A stretch of DNA of 40,709 bases from an uncultured Planctomycetales bacterium (GCA_937907525.1 CALCIB010000209.1:1-40709), one strand, 5' to 3'. Positions 16,570 to 25,410 are shown, counted from the stretch's first letter. Made by a program: numbers and translations. The notes: generated by a model from the sequence alone, not told the origin.

Positions 16570-16896
16570 ATGAGCCTTCACGTCGACCTGCTGAGCAGCA
16601 TCAAGCAGTCGCCTAGAGCCCGGGGGGGCCGGATTGAGATCGGGAGCGCCGGCCCCCGCGACTCGGTGATGATAACGGGCGACCGCGAGGGCTTGGTCAG
16701 ACTGACCCTCGCCATCCTCGATCACGTGTCCTCCAGGGGAGAAGATGAATCGACGTTCGCCAGGGACATATTCGGCGAGGTGTCGGAAATCCAGACCGTA
16801 ATCCTCACGACAATTTCGGAGATCCCGAAGCCGCCGCGCACGACGCCCCCGCGCCCAAGCCTCCTGCGCCAGGTTGTTCGCCTGCTGTTCGGCTGA
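16570..16896 (+). CDS. hypothetical protein, possibly immunity-type
   Basis: A 108-aa protein. The ATG at 16570 is favoured because GAGGAG lies about ten bases before it; an in-frame ATG at 16513 lacks a site. The central part IEIGSAGPRDSVMITGDREGLVRLTLAILDHV is a strand-strand-helix pattern in which GDREGL precedes a helix, vaguely like Imm32-type immunity proteins; this is a weak resemblance. The C-terminus is basic and Pro-rich, then hydrophobic (RQVVRLLFG). A TAAAAT at 16469-16474 may be its -10. It lies between an antitoxin-like gene and a TA cluster, so an accessory role is plausible. Function unknown. Confidence 0.6.
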   Translation: MSLHVDLLSSIKQSPRARGGRIEIGSAGPRDSVMITGDREGLVRLTLAILDHVSSRGEDESTFARDIFGEVSEIQTVILTTISEIPKPPRTTPPRPSLLRQVVRLLFG

Positions 16897-16914
16897 CGCG
16901 GAGGGCGACCCCTG

Positions 16915-16952
16915 GAGCAGAGAAAGGGGTCAGGAGCAGAGGAAGGGGTCAG
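16915..16952. repeat. 19-bp tandem direct repeat, two copies
   Basis: Units 16915-16933 and 16934-16952 differ at one base (AGAAAGGGGTCAG against AGGAAGGGGTCAG after GAGC), followed by a partial third GAGC. AAAGGGGTCAGGAG-type sequence is familiar from short dispersed bacterial repeats, but that is recall, not a search. It sits ten bases from the hicA stop codon. Confidence 0.65.
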
Positions 16953-16961
16953 GAGCCGATG

Positions 16962-17174
16962 CTACTCCGGCTCGCTACCTCCCCGGCCGCGTCCCTCGAC
17001 GTCGCCGAGGGCGGCGATGATGTGTCGGGCCAGGCGTTCCTTGATCTCTCGGTGGCGGGGCACCGGCTGAGAGACTCCGGTGATCGGATTGCGATACCAA
17101 TCGTGGGCCCCGCCGTGACGGACGAGAACGCAGCCGAGTTGCTCGATGGTCCGAATGAGATCCACGCGCTTCAT
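16962..17174 (-). CDS. hicA: HicA-type mRNA interferase toxin
   Basis: A 70-aa double-stranded-RNA-binding-like toxin that cleaves mRNA independently of ribosomes. The order of motifs fits HicA: MKRVDLIRTIEQLGCVLVRHGGAHDWYRNPITG, with the catalytic histidine in GGAHDWY, then PVPRHREIKERLARHIIAALG. The active-site Gly-(Gly/Ser)-(Ala/Ser)-His pattern is intact. Its ATG overlaps the hicB stop codon (ATGA), so the two are translationally coupled with the antitoxin first. The last ten residues (GRGRGGSEPE) are low complexity and reach the 19-bp repeats. Confidence 0.85.
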   Translation of the reverse strand: MKRVDLIRTIEQLGCVLVRHGGAHDWYRNPITGVSQPVPRHREIKERLARHIIAALGDVEGRGRGGSEPE

Positions 17175-17362
17175 GGCAGGACCAACTCGCCAAGCCGTCG
17201 CACCTGCGGGATCTCGCCGCTGGTGAGGTCGCGGTACAGGTCGATGAGATGCGCCTTCAGGTCGTCGAGCGTTTTCCCCTGCGTCCAGTAGTCGGGGAAC
17301 TCGACCAGGTAGCCGAGAAAGGCGTCGCCGTCTTGCCAATACACGAATTTCAAGGTCTGCAT
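17171..17362 (-). CDS. hicB: HicB-type antitoxin, short form without DNA-binding domain
   Basis: A 63-aa partial RNase-H-like antitoxin: MQTLKFVYWQDGDAFLGYLVEFPDYWTQGKTLDDLKAHLIDLY shows the HicB pattern of YxGYxxExPxxxTQGxTLxxxxxNL. It neutralises HicA by direct contact. The C-terminal ribbon-helix-helix or HTH domain of longer HicB proteins is absent, so it probably cannot repress its own promoter alone. It starts 42 bases after the DUF433 gene and overlaps hicA by four bases. Confidence 0.86.
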   Translation of the reverse strand: MQTLKFVYWQDGDAFLGYLVEFPDYWTQGKTLDDLKAHLIDLYRDLTSGEIPQVRRLGELVLP

Positions 17363-17404
17363 GACTGCCTCCGGGGCGGACTTGGTGGAACTCTCTCGCC
17401 AGTC

Positions 17405-17644
17405 CTACCGATTCAACCGTGACAGGCCAACTTCCTCCTCCCGCTCCTCAAGCCGCCAGGCGGCGTAGGCAAGGGCGGCGTCCAGATCGGCCGGTTCGAG
17501 GTTGGGGTACGCCTGGAGGATGCGCTCCCGCGACTCGCCCGAGGCCAGCAGGCCGAGGATCGTCCCGACCGTGACGCGCAGGCCCCGGATGCATGGTTTG
17601 CCGCCCATCACCTTGGGGTCGTGAGTGATTCGCGACGGCTTCAC
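17405..17644 (-). CDS. DUF433 domain-containing protein (VapB-like winged-helix antitoxin family)
   Basis: A 79-aa DUF433 protein with all landmarks: ITHDPKVMGGKPCIRGLRVTV, then ILGLLASGESRERILQAYPNLEPADLDAALAYAAW. DUF433 proteins are small helical antitoxins, usually paired with a DUF5615/PIN-like toxin. No such toxin is present. Instead hicB and hicA follow on the same strand, making a likely three-gene transcript. The start is ATG at 17644, with AAAGGGGG about nine bases upstream. It could supply the DNA-binding function missing from the short HicB, which is inference. Confidence 0.88.
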   Translation of the reverse strand: MKPSRITHDPKVMGGKPCIRGLRVTVGTILGLLASGESRERILQAYPNLEPADLDAALAYAAWRLEEREEEVGLSRLNR

Positions 17645-17842
17645 GGCGTCCCCCCTTTCCGATCGCGCGCCGCGGGTCGATACTGGACGTTGGGAGTCGC
17701 GGCGCGGCCGCTCCCGTCACCATCCAGCATATCCGGCCGGCCCGGGCGTTCCCAGGGAGGCCGTTACGACGGCCGCCCGCTAAACTGGAACGTCAAACCC
17801 AACCCCCGCGCGGGACGACCGGAAGAGGCTGACGCAACGATC

Positions 17843-18631
17843 GTGGAACCACCCCAAAGCCCCGCGCGACCGCCGAGGATCGCCGTCGCCCTGCCGTGTT
17901 ACAACGAGGCCGCCGCGGTCGGCCGCGTCGTCGACGACTTCCGCGCGCATCTGCCGGAGGCGGAGGTCGTGGTCCTTGACAACGCCTCCGACGACGGCAC
18001 CGCCGAAGTCGCCGCCGCGCGGGGCGCGCGGGTCATGCCGGTCCCGGATCGGGGCAAGGGGTTCGCGGTTCGCGCGGCGTTCGAGAACTTGCGCGACTTC
18101 GACGTCGTCCTCATGGCCGACGGCGACGGCACCTACCCCGCCGAGGAGGCCCGCCGGATGATCGCGCCGATCCTGGAGGGCCGCGCCGAGACGGTCGTCG
18201 GCGCGCGTCGGCCGGAACCCGGCGCGCGGGCGATGGCGCCGGTGCGGGCGCTCGGCAACGTCCTTTTGCGAGCCGCCTTCCTGGCGTTCATCGGCCATGG
18301 CGCGGGCGACCTGCTCTCCGGCTACCGCGCGTTCAGCCGGCGGTTCCTCAACGACGTCCGGCTCCGATCCGAGGGTTTCGAGGTCGAGACCGAACTGGCG
18401 ATCAAGACCGTCGTCCAAGAACTGGCGGCGGTCGACGTGGAGGTCGCCTACCGCCCCCGGATCGAGGGGACCGAAAGCAAGCTGCGGCCGTTGCGCGACG
18501 GCCGTCGAATCCTGGCGACGATCGTCCGCGAGGGGTTCCGCCTGCGGCCGGCGCGGGGGTGCGTCGTCGTGGCGACGACGGCGGTCGTCCTGGCGGCGCC
18601 GGTATTTTATTGGGCGCTGGCGGCGGGTTGA
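17843..18631 (+). CDS. family 2 glycosyltransferase
   Basis: A ~262-aa glycosyltransferase with a GT-A fold, of the dolichyl-phosphate sugar synthase-like group that uses a nucleotide sugar and a lipid phosphate. Motifs: ALPCYNEAAAVGRVVDDF, VVVLDNASDDGTAEVA, the DxD segment MADGDGTYP, GARRPEPGARAM, and LLSGYRAFSRRF, ending with EVAYRPRIEGTESKL. One membrane helix lies at the C-terminus (VVVATTAVVLAAPVFYWAL). No ATG is available close to the domain; GTG at 17843 is chosen, with GGAAGAGG upstream. Its 3' end overlaps the kinase gene on the other strand by 25 bases. Probably active at the cytoplasmic membrane in envelope glycan synthesis. Confidence 0.9.
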   Translation: MEPPQSPARPPRIAVALPCYNEAAAVGRVVDDFRAHLPEAEVVVLDNASDDGTAEVAAARGARVMPVPDRGKGFAVRAAFENLRDFDVVLMADGDGTYPAEEARRMIAPILEGRAETVVGARRPEPGARAMAPVRALGNVLLRAAFLAFIGHGAGDLLSGYRAFSRRFLNDVRLRSEGFEVETELAIKTVVQELAAVDVEVAYRPRIEGTESKLRPLRDGRRILATIVREGFRLRPARGCVVVATTAVVLAAPVFYWALAAG

Positions 18632-21600
18632 TCCGGGACGGGGTCCTCGACCCTGGGGGCGTCCCAGAGCTTGACGGTGTGGTCGCCGCTGGAGGAGGCG
18701 AGCCGGCCGCCGTCGCGGGCGAGGGCCAGGCCGGTGACGGTCGCGCCGTGGCCTTGAAGCGCCAGGATGGAGCGGCCTCCCTCGACGTCCCAGACGTGGA
18801 CGGCCTTGTCCACGCCGCCGGAGATCAGGCGGCCGTCGGGGGTGAAGACCAGGGCGAGGACGTCGCGGGCGCGGTCGTCCAGACGGCGGGGGGGGGCGAC
18901 CGGCCGGGACGGGTCCCAGACGAGGATCGAGCCGCCGCGGACGGCCGCGGCGAGTTCGCGGCCGTCGTGGGAGAACGCCAGGGCCAGCACCTTGCCGCCG
19001 GCGGGGAGTAGGGCCCCCGCGCTTCCGGTTCGGGCGTCCCAAAGTCGTACGAAGCCGTCGTCGTCGCCGGAGGCGAGCGTGCGGCCGTCGCGGGAGAGGG
19101 CGAGTTCGCGGACGGCCTCGGTATGGCCCTTGAGGGTCAAGAGCGGGGCGGCGGTGGCGGAGTCCCAGACGTGGATTCGGTCGTCGCCGCCGCCGGAGGC
19201 GACGCGGCGGTCGTCGAGGAAGACCAGGGCGTCGACGACCTCGCGGTGTTCGCGATAGGTCGCGATCGGTCGTTCGTCGGCGAGCCGCCAGACGACGGCC
19301 TCGCCGCGGGAGGGGGGCGAGGGATCGCCGCAGGAGGCGACCAGGAGGCCGCCGTCGGGGCTGAAGGCCAGCGCGCGGACGCCGGGGATCGACGTCTTGA
19401 ACCGGTGGAGCAAGGCCCCGGTCGCGGCGTCCCACACGGCGACGTCGCGATCGCGGCGGCCGGCGGCGACGAGGCGGCCGTCGCCGGAGATCGCCACGCA
19501 GGCGACCTCGCCGCCGTAGGGGGCCGGCGTGGGGGACTGGAGGGTCCGGGGCCGCGCCGGACTTCGGGCGTCCCAGACCTTGGCGAGCCCCTCGGGGGAG
19601 GCGGAGACCAGGAGGCGGCCGTCGCGATCGGCCGAGAGCGCGTGGATCCCCTCGGAATGGCCGAGGAACCTGTGGAGCAGTCGGCCGTCGGCCGGGTCCC
19701 AGATCCGTACCGCGTTGTCGTTCCCCGCCGAGGCCAGCCAGGCGCCGTCGGACGACCAGGCGACGCGATAGGCGCCGCCCGCGTGGGCCGCGATCGCCGT
19801 GAGGAGTTTTCCGGAGGCCGTTTCCCAGATCCGGACGGCGCCGTCGAGCCCGGCGGAGGCGAGCCGGGCGCCGTCGGGGCTGAACGCCGCGGCGTGGGCC
19901 TCTCTCTGGTGGGCGGGCCAGGCGCGCAGGAGTTTCGGAACGGGGTCGAGGGTCCAGATCCGGACGGCGCCGTCGAAGCTGGCGGTGGCGAGGGTCTTGC
20001 CGTCGGGGCCGAAGTCGACCGAGGAGACCGGGCCGCCGTGGGGCTCGGCGGGGCCGATCGCGGGCGCGTCGGCGTCGACGTCCCAGATCCGGAAGGTGTG
20101 ACCCGCCAGTCCGGCCGCCAGTCGCGAGCCGTCGGGGGAGAAGGCCAGCGCCAGGACCGCGAGGGAGGGGTCGCCCAGGAGCCGGAGGCGGTCGCCGGTC
20201 TCGGCGTCGTAGACGGCGACCGCGCCGTCGCCGCCGGGGCCGGCCAGGAGGCGGCCGTCGGGGCTGTACGCCAGGGCCTGCACGCCGGCGCGAAGGTCGT
20301 AGAGCCGGCCCGAGGAGTTGGCCGCGCGGATCGTCCGCCGCGGGCCGCCGTCGTCCGTCCGCCAGATTCGGATGACGCCGTGGAAGTCGGCGGTGGCGAA
20401 CTCCGAGCCGTCGGGGCGGGTCGCGACCGCGGCGAAGGAGTCGTCCGGGCCGCCGACCGATCGCGACGCCTCCGAGTCCAGCCCCGTCAGATACCGCCAT
20501 TCCCAGCCCCGGGCGTCGTCCTTGCCGAGGGTCGGCCGCATCAGCTCCAGCAGCGCCCGGTACTGGCCGTAGTCGTCCGCGGCCCAGGCCGCCCCCGCGA
20601 GGCTGGCGCGGGTGTCGTAGAGCGTTCGGTCCTCTTCGTCGCGGGCGGCCTGCAACTCTCGAAGCGCCCGCTGGGCGCCGCGGCGGGCCTCGGCCTCCTC
20701 GGCGCCGGCGCGGCGGGCGGCCTCGGCCAGGAGCCGCTGGTCGTCGGCCTGTTCGCGGAACCGGCGGGCCGCCGCCAGCGAGGCGACCGTCGCCAGCACC
20801 AGCACCGCGGTGAGGATCGCCCCCAGGACGGCGACGGACGGGTTCCGGCGCGCCCAGCGCCAGTAACGCTCGGCGGCGGAGGCCCGTCGCGCCAGGATCG
20901 GGCGGTCCTCCAGGAATCGGGCCAGGTCGGCGGCCAACTCGGCGGCCGTGGCGTAACGATCCGCGGGCCGGCGCTCGATCGCCTTGTGGACGACCGTCGC
21001 CAGGTCCAGCGGGATCCGGCGGTCGAGCTTGCGCAGGGGAGGGGGCGTCGTCTGCGAGACCTGCCACAGCAAGCGGGCGCGGTCGACGCCGTCGAACGCC
21101 GGCCGCCGCGCCAGCAATTCATAGAGCGTCAGGCCCAGGCCGTAGACGTCGCCGGCGCGGCCGTGGACGCCGTCGAGGGCCTCCGGCGGCATGTAGCGCA
21201 GGGTGCCGACGACGACGCCGCTACGGGTCAGGTCGTGGTCGTCGTCCAGCTTCGCCAGGCCGAAGTCGGTCAGCCAGAGGATCCCGTGTTCGTCCAGCAG
21301 CAGGTTCGAGGGTTTCACGTCGCGGTGGAGGACGCCCTGGGAATGGGCGTGGTCCAGGCCGCCGGCCGCCTGAACCCCCAGCCGCGCCGTCCATTTCCAT
21401 CGCTCGGGCCCGTCGGCGGGCCCCGCCGGGGATCGTGGGAACGGGGGGTCCGTCGATTCCGGATCGAGGCCCTCGGCGGCGATCCGAGGCGGCGAACGCT
21501 CAAGGCCGTCCGGCTCGGTCCATCCCCACGGGCACGCGCTCGGATCGGGGCCGTCGACGATCTCGCGAGGATCGACGCCGAACCCGGCCGACATCGGCTC

Positions 21601-22074
21601 GGAGACCTCCAGTTCGTCCCGCGTCGCCGAGCCGCGCGCGGCGACGGCCGACGACGCCGTGGCGGCCTCGGTCGGGGCGAGCCGGCCCGTCGCGGCGGCG
21701 CCGTCGTTCAAGACGGCGTCCAGGCCGACCCCGCGGATGTACTGCATCACGTAATACGGCGTCCCCTGGTGCTCGCCGAACCCGAAGACCGGCACGATGT
21801 TCGTGTGGTGCAGCCGCCCCGCGGAGCGCGCCTCGCGCTCGAAGCGGCGACGGCGGCAGGGATCGCCCAGGCCGTGCGAGAGGACCTTGAGCGCCACCCG
21901 CCGGCCCATCGAGATCTGCCAGGCCTCGTAAACGACCCCCATGCCCCCGCGGCCGACCTCGCGCAGAATCCGGTAGTCGCCGAAGATCCGGGCCCGACCC
22001 GATCGCGACGCCGCGTCCGCCTCGGCGCCCTCCTCCGGCGTGTCGTCGGGATCGCGGCCGGCGGTCGCGGGCAT
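18607..22074 (-). CDS. Ser/Thr protein kinase with C-terminal WD40 repeats
   Basis: A ~1155-aa Hanks-type kinase of the planctomycete kinase-WD40 class. Counting from ATG 22074 (chosen over a GTG at 22164): glycine loop GRGGMG at 41-46, lysine K63 in VALKVL, catalytic loop HRDVKPSN at 250-257, DFG at 270-272, and GTLRYMPPEAL as activation segment and APE equivalent. An unusual Pro/Gly-rich insert of about 100 residues (~122-225) lies between the hinge and the catalytic loop. One membrane helix at ~413-435 is followed by a coiled coil (~440-500). From ~550 to the end there are about 14 WD40 repeats (LAFSPDGxxLA...VRIWD), giving two propellers, probably periplasmic if the helix spans the membrane. 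It follows the bestrophin gene in the same direction. Confidence 0.95.
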   Translation of the reverse strand: MPATAGRDPDDTPEEGAEADAASRSGRARIFGDYRILREVGRGGMGVVYEAWQISMGRRVALKVLSHGLGDPCRRRRFEREARSAGRLHHTNIVPVFGFGEHQGTPYYVMQYIRGVGLDAVLNDGAAATGRLAPTEAATASSAVAARGSATRDELEVSEPMSAGFGVDPREIVDGPDPSACPWGWTEPDGLERSPPRIAAEGLDPESTDPPFPRSPAGPADGPERWKWTARLGVQAAGGLDHAHSQGVLHRDVKPSNLLLDEHGILWLTDFGLAKLDDDHDLTRSGVVVGTLRYMPPEALDGVHGRAGDVYGLGLTLYELLARRPAFDGVDRARLLWQVSQTTPPPLRKLDRRIPLDLATVVHKAIERRPADRYATAAELAADLARFLEDRPILARRASAAERYWRWARRNPSVAVLGAILTAVLVLATVASLAAARRFREQADDQRLLAEAARRAGAEEAEARRGAQRALRELQAARDEEDRTLYDTRASLAGAAWAADDYGQYRALLELMRPTLGKDDARGWEWRYLTGLDSEASRSVGGPDDSFAAVATRPDGSEFATADFHGVIRIWRTDDGGPRRTIRAANSSGRLYDLRAGVQALAYSPDGRLLAGPGGDGAVAVYDAETGDRLRLLGDPSLAVLALAFSPDGSRLAAGLAGHTFRIWDVDADAPAIGPAEPHGGPVSSVDFGPDGKTLATASFDGAVRIWTLDPVPKLLRAWPAHQREAHAAAFSPDGARLASAGLDGAVRIWETASGKLLTAIAAHAGGAYRVAWSSDGAWLASAGNDNAVRIWDPADGRLLHRFLGHSEGIHALSADRDGRLLVSASPEGLAKVWDARSPARPRTLQSPTPAPYGGEVACVAISGDGRLVAAGRRDRDVAVWDAATGALLHRFKTSIPGVRALAFSPDGGLLVASCGDPSPPSRGEAVVWRLADERPIATYREHREVVDALVFLDDRRVASGGGDDRIHVWDSATAAPLLTLKGHTEAVRELALSRDGRTLASGDDDGFVRLWDARTGSAGALLPAGGKVLALAFSHDGRELAAAVRGGSILVWDPSRPVAPPRRLDDRARDVLALVFTPDGRLISGGVDKAVHVWDVEGGRSILALQGHGATVTGLALARDGGRLASSSGDHTVKLWDAPRVEDPVPDQPAASAQ

Positions 22075-22209
22075 GTTCGCCTCGCCCCGACCTCGGGGCC
22101 TCGTCCGAGTAATGGTCGCGCGGGACCGCGACGGGCGGCAAAGGACCGCCCCGCCACGGGACACGTCCCCATCGTGATCGCCGGCCGCGACTTTTTCAAG
22201 ATTTCCTAA

Positions 22210-23178
22210 TCAATTCGTCCGGCCGTCCGTTCCAAACGTCCGCGCGGCCTCGACGACCTCCGCCGCCGCGCGCCGATCCGGCGCGGCCGACGGCATCAGG
22301 TCGCCGGCGTCGAGCATCGCCAGCAAGTCGGTCTCGATCTTCAGGCAGAGATGGTCCAGCGGCAGGTGGTTCAAGCTCGTCGTGACGAACGGGAATTGCA
22401 GCTCCGTGCCGATCTTGTCCAGCGCCAGGATCGGCGCGGCGACCAGCATCACGATGATCGGGGTCAGCCACTGGACCTCGCCCACCAGGGCGAACGGCAG
22501 CGAGACCAGGAACAAAAGGATGAACCGGCGGATCTCGATCCGATACGCCAACGGCAACGGCGTCGCGCGGATCCGCTCGCACATCCCCATGAGGTCGATC
22601 AACGCGGCCCGTTGCTCCTCGGCCCGCGTGAACGCGAACCCGGACATGCCCATCTCCTCATGGGCGCGGCGGAGCAACGCGCCCAGATGGAGGCACGCCG
22701 CGTTGGTCATGTGGTGCGAGGCGAACAGGCCGGCGGCGGCCTCGCGCCCCAAAAGCGCGACCACCGACGTGCTCCCCCGCTGGTCGCGCAGGCCCAGGCG
22801 GATCGCGTGCGGCACGGCCGCCGTCCAGCGGAGGACCTGCTCGCGCCATTCCCGGTCGTCCGGGCCGTAGGCCATCGCCTGGATCGCCAGGTTCCGCGTC
22901 TGGTTGACGATCCCCCCCCAGACCTTCCGACCCTCCCACCAGCGCTCGTAGCCGGCGTTGGTCCGCAAGACCAACAACAGACCGAGCGCCGCGCCGGCCA
23001 TCTCGTGCGGGCCGACGCCGACGTGCAGCGAAAAACTCGGCGAGGCGTGGTCCAGCGCCGTCACCCCCGCCGCGAACGCCCCGAAGACGAGCACCCGCAA
23101 AAGGATCAACGACATCGCCGACCCCCGGAAGCCGAACACCTCCACCCAGAACAGCAACTCCTTGTCGCGAAATCTCAC
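22210..23178 (-). CDS. bestrophin family channel protein
   Basis: A 322-aa bestrophin-like membrane protein, likely a pentameric ion channel (anion or monovalent cation in known bacterial homologues). The family signature RTNAGYERWWEGRKVWGG is at about 72-89, followed by NQTRNLA. The two-helix bundle at the N-terminus (ILLRVLVFGAFAAGV, then AGAALGLLLVL) and the pair at LFLVSLPFALVGEV and PIIVMLVAAPILALDKIG fit the four-helix topology; GTELQFPF follows as in bacterial homologues (EIEDPFG-type site). It begins 27 bases after the glycoside hydrolase gene, suggesting co-transcription. Confidence 0.93.
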   Translation of the reverse strand: MRFRDKELLFWVEVFGFRGSAMSLILLRVLVFGAFAAGVTALDHASPSFSLHVGVGPHEMAGAALGLLLVLRTNAGYERWWEGRKVWGGIVNQTRNLAIQAMAYGPDDREWREQVLRWTAAVPHAIRLGLRDQRGSTSVVALLGREAAAGLFASHHMTNAACLHLGALLRRAHEEMGMSGFAFTRAEEQRAALIDLMGMCERIRATPLPLAYRIEIRRFILLFLVSLPFALVGEVQWLTPIIVMLVAAPILALDKIGTELQFPFVTTSLNHLPLDHLCLKIETDLLAMLDAGDLMPSAAPDRRAAAEVVEAARTFGTDGRTN

Positions 23179-23205
23179 GGGCCCGGACGCTCTCCTTCCG
23201 ATCGA

Positions 23206-25410
23206 TCAGGGGTCGAGCCGATACGACGGCGACGCCATCGCGGCGACGCCGCGCCCCCCGCGGTCGCGGCTGGGCGAATCCAACAGCAACACCGCCTCCC
23301 AGCGCAACGGCGGCCGCGGAACGGCCTCGCCCGAGCCTCCCCAGCGCCCGCCGGGGGCGGAGCCGTCGAGCGGGATCCGGATCAACTTCCAGCCGTCGAA
23401 ATCCAGCGTACCTAGATCGGGCTGGAACGTCTGCCCCGAAGCGTCGGCGAACCGACAGCGGACGTGGGCGCCGGAACCGTCCCCCTTCAACCAGTAAAGC
23501 GCCTCGCGGGCCTTCCCGGGGATCGCCAAGGGCTTCCGGGGCCGGACGACCAGATACCGCCAGCCGGGATCGAACCGGTAATCGACCTTCAACACGCGCC
23601 CGCCGTCTTTTAACGACGACTTTAGCGGCTTGCCGCCGGTCGCGGCGTTCTCGACGTGCAAATCGGCCTCAAGCGCGTCCAGGACGTCGCCGCCGTCGGG
23701 CCCCGCGATCGGCTCGAACCGGCCCGAGACCGGCGCCAGGACCGCCGCGCCGTCGGCGTCGAGAAGCGCGACGTCGATCGTCGCCGCGTCGAGCTTGAGG
23801 CTCGCCTCGCCCCTGGCCCGACCCTCCGGAACGTCCACCGCGGCCGACGCCGCTTCCCTCCCGTCCGGCCCCCTGGCGACGAGCCGGCCGTGGAACGGTC
23901 GCCTCGACGGGTTGTCGATCACCGCCTCGTACCGATCGCCGCGCGGAGCGAACGCCAGGGAGAGCGGGTCGGATCGCCAAACCTGGATCGGCGCGAGGTC
24001 CGGCGGGTTGCGGCCCTGGTAAGTCAGTTCCCACTGGATCTCGCGGCGAGGATCCCGGAGCGGGCTCGGGGGGACGTCGAAGCTGATGAAGGTGAACGGC
24101 CCGTCGCCGAACGTCATGGCGGCTTTCAAGGGCTCCTTGGACCCGGCGAGGCGAACCGTAAAGTCGCCGGACTGGAGCCCGACGAGGGTGATCCACGGCC
24201 CGAACGGGTGGTCCCGGTCCTCGGCGACGGGCCCCGTCGGCGCCTGGATCTTCGCCAGGACCTTCAAGTCCGCGGCGTCGGGGTCGGAGTCCTTGACGTG
24301 GCGGACGACGGGCGTCCGCGCGGCTTCCGTGGCCCTCGCGTCGGTCGTCCAGGAGACGACGGCCACGGCGTCGTCCCTCGAGAACAGCAGCTTCCAGTCG
24401 GCCGGGGATTCGCCCTTGAGTCGATGTCGGAACGTATAACCATTCAAGTCGTGGATCAGCGCCTTGGCGGCCAGGAACGACGGTTTGGGCGAAAGGTCTT
24501 GCCGAACCGTGCCGAAGCGGTGCTCGTTCTCCCTGGGGTCGGGGCCGTCGTCCCTCCAGTCGTAGAAGATCGACAGGTTGACGCCGCTGGCGAGGTTGGC
24601 GAGGTATTCGCGGACGATGTAGCGGGCCTGCTGGGCCTCGGTCACGCGCTTCTCGGCGGTGGAGTAGCCCCACTCGCCGGAGACGATCGGCAGGCGCTTC
24701 TCGGGCGTGTCGTGGCGGGCGATCAACGCGCGGAGGCGGCCGTAGTCGTCGGCGGCGGTCTCGGGGGCGCTTTCGCGGTAGGGGTGGACGGAGACGCCGT
24801 CGACGTCCGCCAGGATCCCGGAGGCGAAGAGGGTCTCCAGGAATTCCCAGGGGAAGCCCGACGAGCCGGGGACCAGGATCGTCGCCTCGGGGTCGGCCTC
24901 GCGAACGGCCTTGACGGTCTCGACGGCGAGCTTCGTATAGTCCTCGGCGTTGGGCCTGGGTTTCCAGAAACTGATGTTGGGCTCGTTCCAGACCTCCCAG
25001 ACGACGCCGCGGCCCTTGAAACGGCTGGCCGCGGCCTTTGCGAACGCCGCGAACCCCGCGCGCCCGGCCGGGGTGTGGGGCGAAAGGCCGTCGTCGTAAA
25101 GCGGGTTGCCGTAGTCCAGGATGAAGTACGCGCGAGCGCCGACCTCGTCCAGATGACCCATCAATCGATCATACGCCGAGAAGTCGTACCGCCCGCGCTC
25201 GCGCTCGACGGCCTGCCAGGCGAGATCCATCCGAACGAACTTGAAGCCCCCCTCCGCGAACCGCTCCATCTCCCCCGGTTGGGGATCGGTGAAATGGATG
25301 TTGACGCCGAACCCGTCGGGGACGGTCGGCCCCGGAAGCCCCTTCTCGGGAGGGGCCGCGGCGATCATGACGGCGGCGAGGACGACGAGCGACAGGATGG
25401 TCGGTTTCAT
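23206..25410 (-). CDS. secreted glycoside hydrolase, clan GH-A (GH39/GH5-like)
   Basis: A 734-aa exported (beta/alpha)8 glycosidase. The ATG at 25410 is chosen because a signal peptide starts there (MKPTILSLVVLAAVMIAAAP). The catalytic acid/base is E143 in WEVWNEPN, after strand 4, and the nucleophile is E246 in PIVSGEWGYS, after strand 7. An early strand reads FKFVRMDLAWQAVERERGRYDF. Residues ~400-734 form beta-sandwich domains (carbohydrate-binding-like, with LDFDGWKLIRIPLDGSAPGG typical of a galactose-binding fold). The retaining mechanism follows from clan GH-A. The substrate is unknown; xylan- or glycosaminoglycan-derived beta-glycosides are plausible for GH39-like enzymes. First gene of the leftward GH-bestrophin-kinase run. 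Confidence 0.9.
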   Translation of the reverse strand: MKPTILSLVVLAAVMIAAAPPEKGLPGPTVPDGFGVNIHFTDPQPGEMERFAEGGFKFVRMDLAWQAVERERGRYDFSAYDRLMGHLDEVGARAYFILDYGNPLYDDGLSPHTPAGRAGFAAFAKAAASRFKGRGVVWEVWNEPNISFWKPRPNAEDYTKLAVETVKAVREADPEATILVPGSSGFPWEFLETLFASGILADVDGVSVHPYRESAPETAADDYGRLRALIARHDTPEKRLPIVSGEWGYSTAEKRVTEAQQARYIVREYLANLASGVNLSIFYDWRDDGPDPRENEHRFGTVRQDLSPKPSFLAAKALIHDLNGYTFRHRLKGESPADWKLLFSRDDAVAVVSWTTDARATEAARTPVVRHVKDSDPDAADLKVLAKIQAPTGPVAEDRDHPFGPWITLVGLQSGDFTVRLAGSKEPLKAAMTFGDGPFTFISFDVPPSPLRDPRREIQWELTYQGRNPPDLAPIQVWRSDPLSLAFAPRGDRYEAVIDNPSRRPFHGRLVARGPDGREAASAAVDVPEGRARGEASLKLDAATIDVALLDADGAAVLAPVSGRFEPIAGPDGGDVLDALEADLHVENAATGGKPLKSSLKDGGRVLKVDYRFDPGWRYLVVRPRKPLAIPGKAREALYWLKGDGSGAHVRCRFADASGQTFQPDLGTLDFDGWKLIRIPLDGSAPGGRWGGSGEAVPRPPLRWEAVLLLDSPSRDRGGRGVAAMASPSYRLDP

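Noticed and set aside
18640..20500. Dense regular repeats suggestive of a repeat array
   Set aside because: They are codon-level traces of WD40 repeats in the kinase gene, not CRISPR or satellite repeats.
19123..22209. A 1028-codon plus-strand frame
   Set aside because: It is complementary to the kinase-WD40 gene; the repeats seen in it are the mirror of the WD40 repeats.
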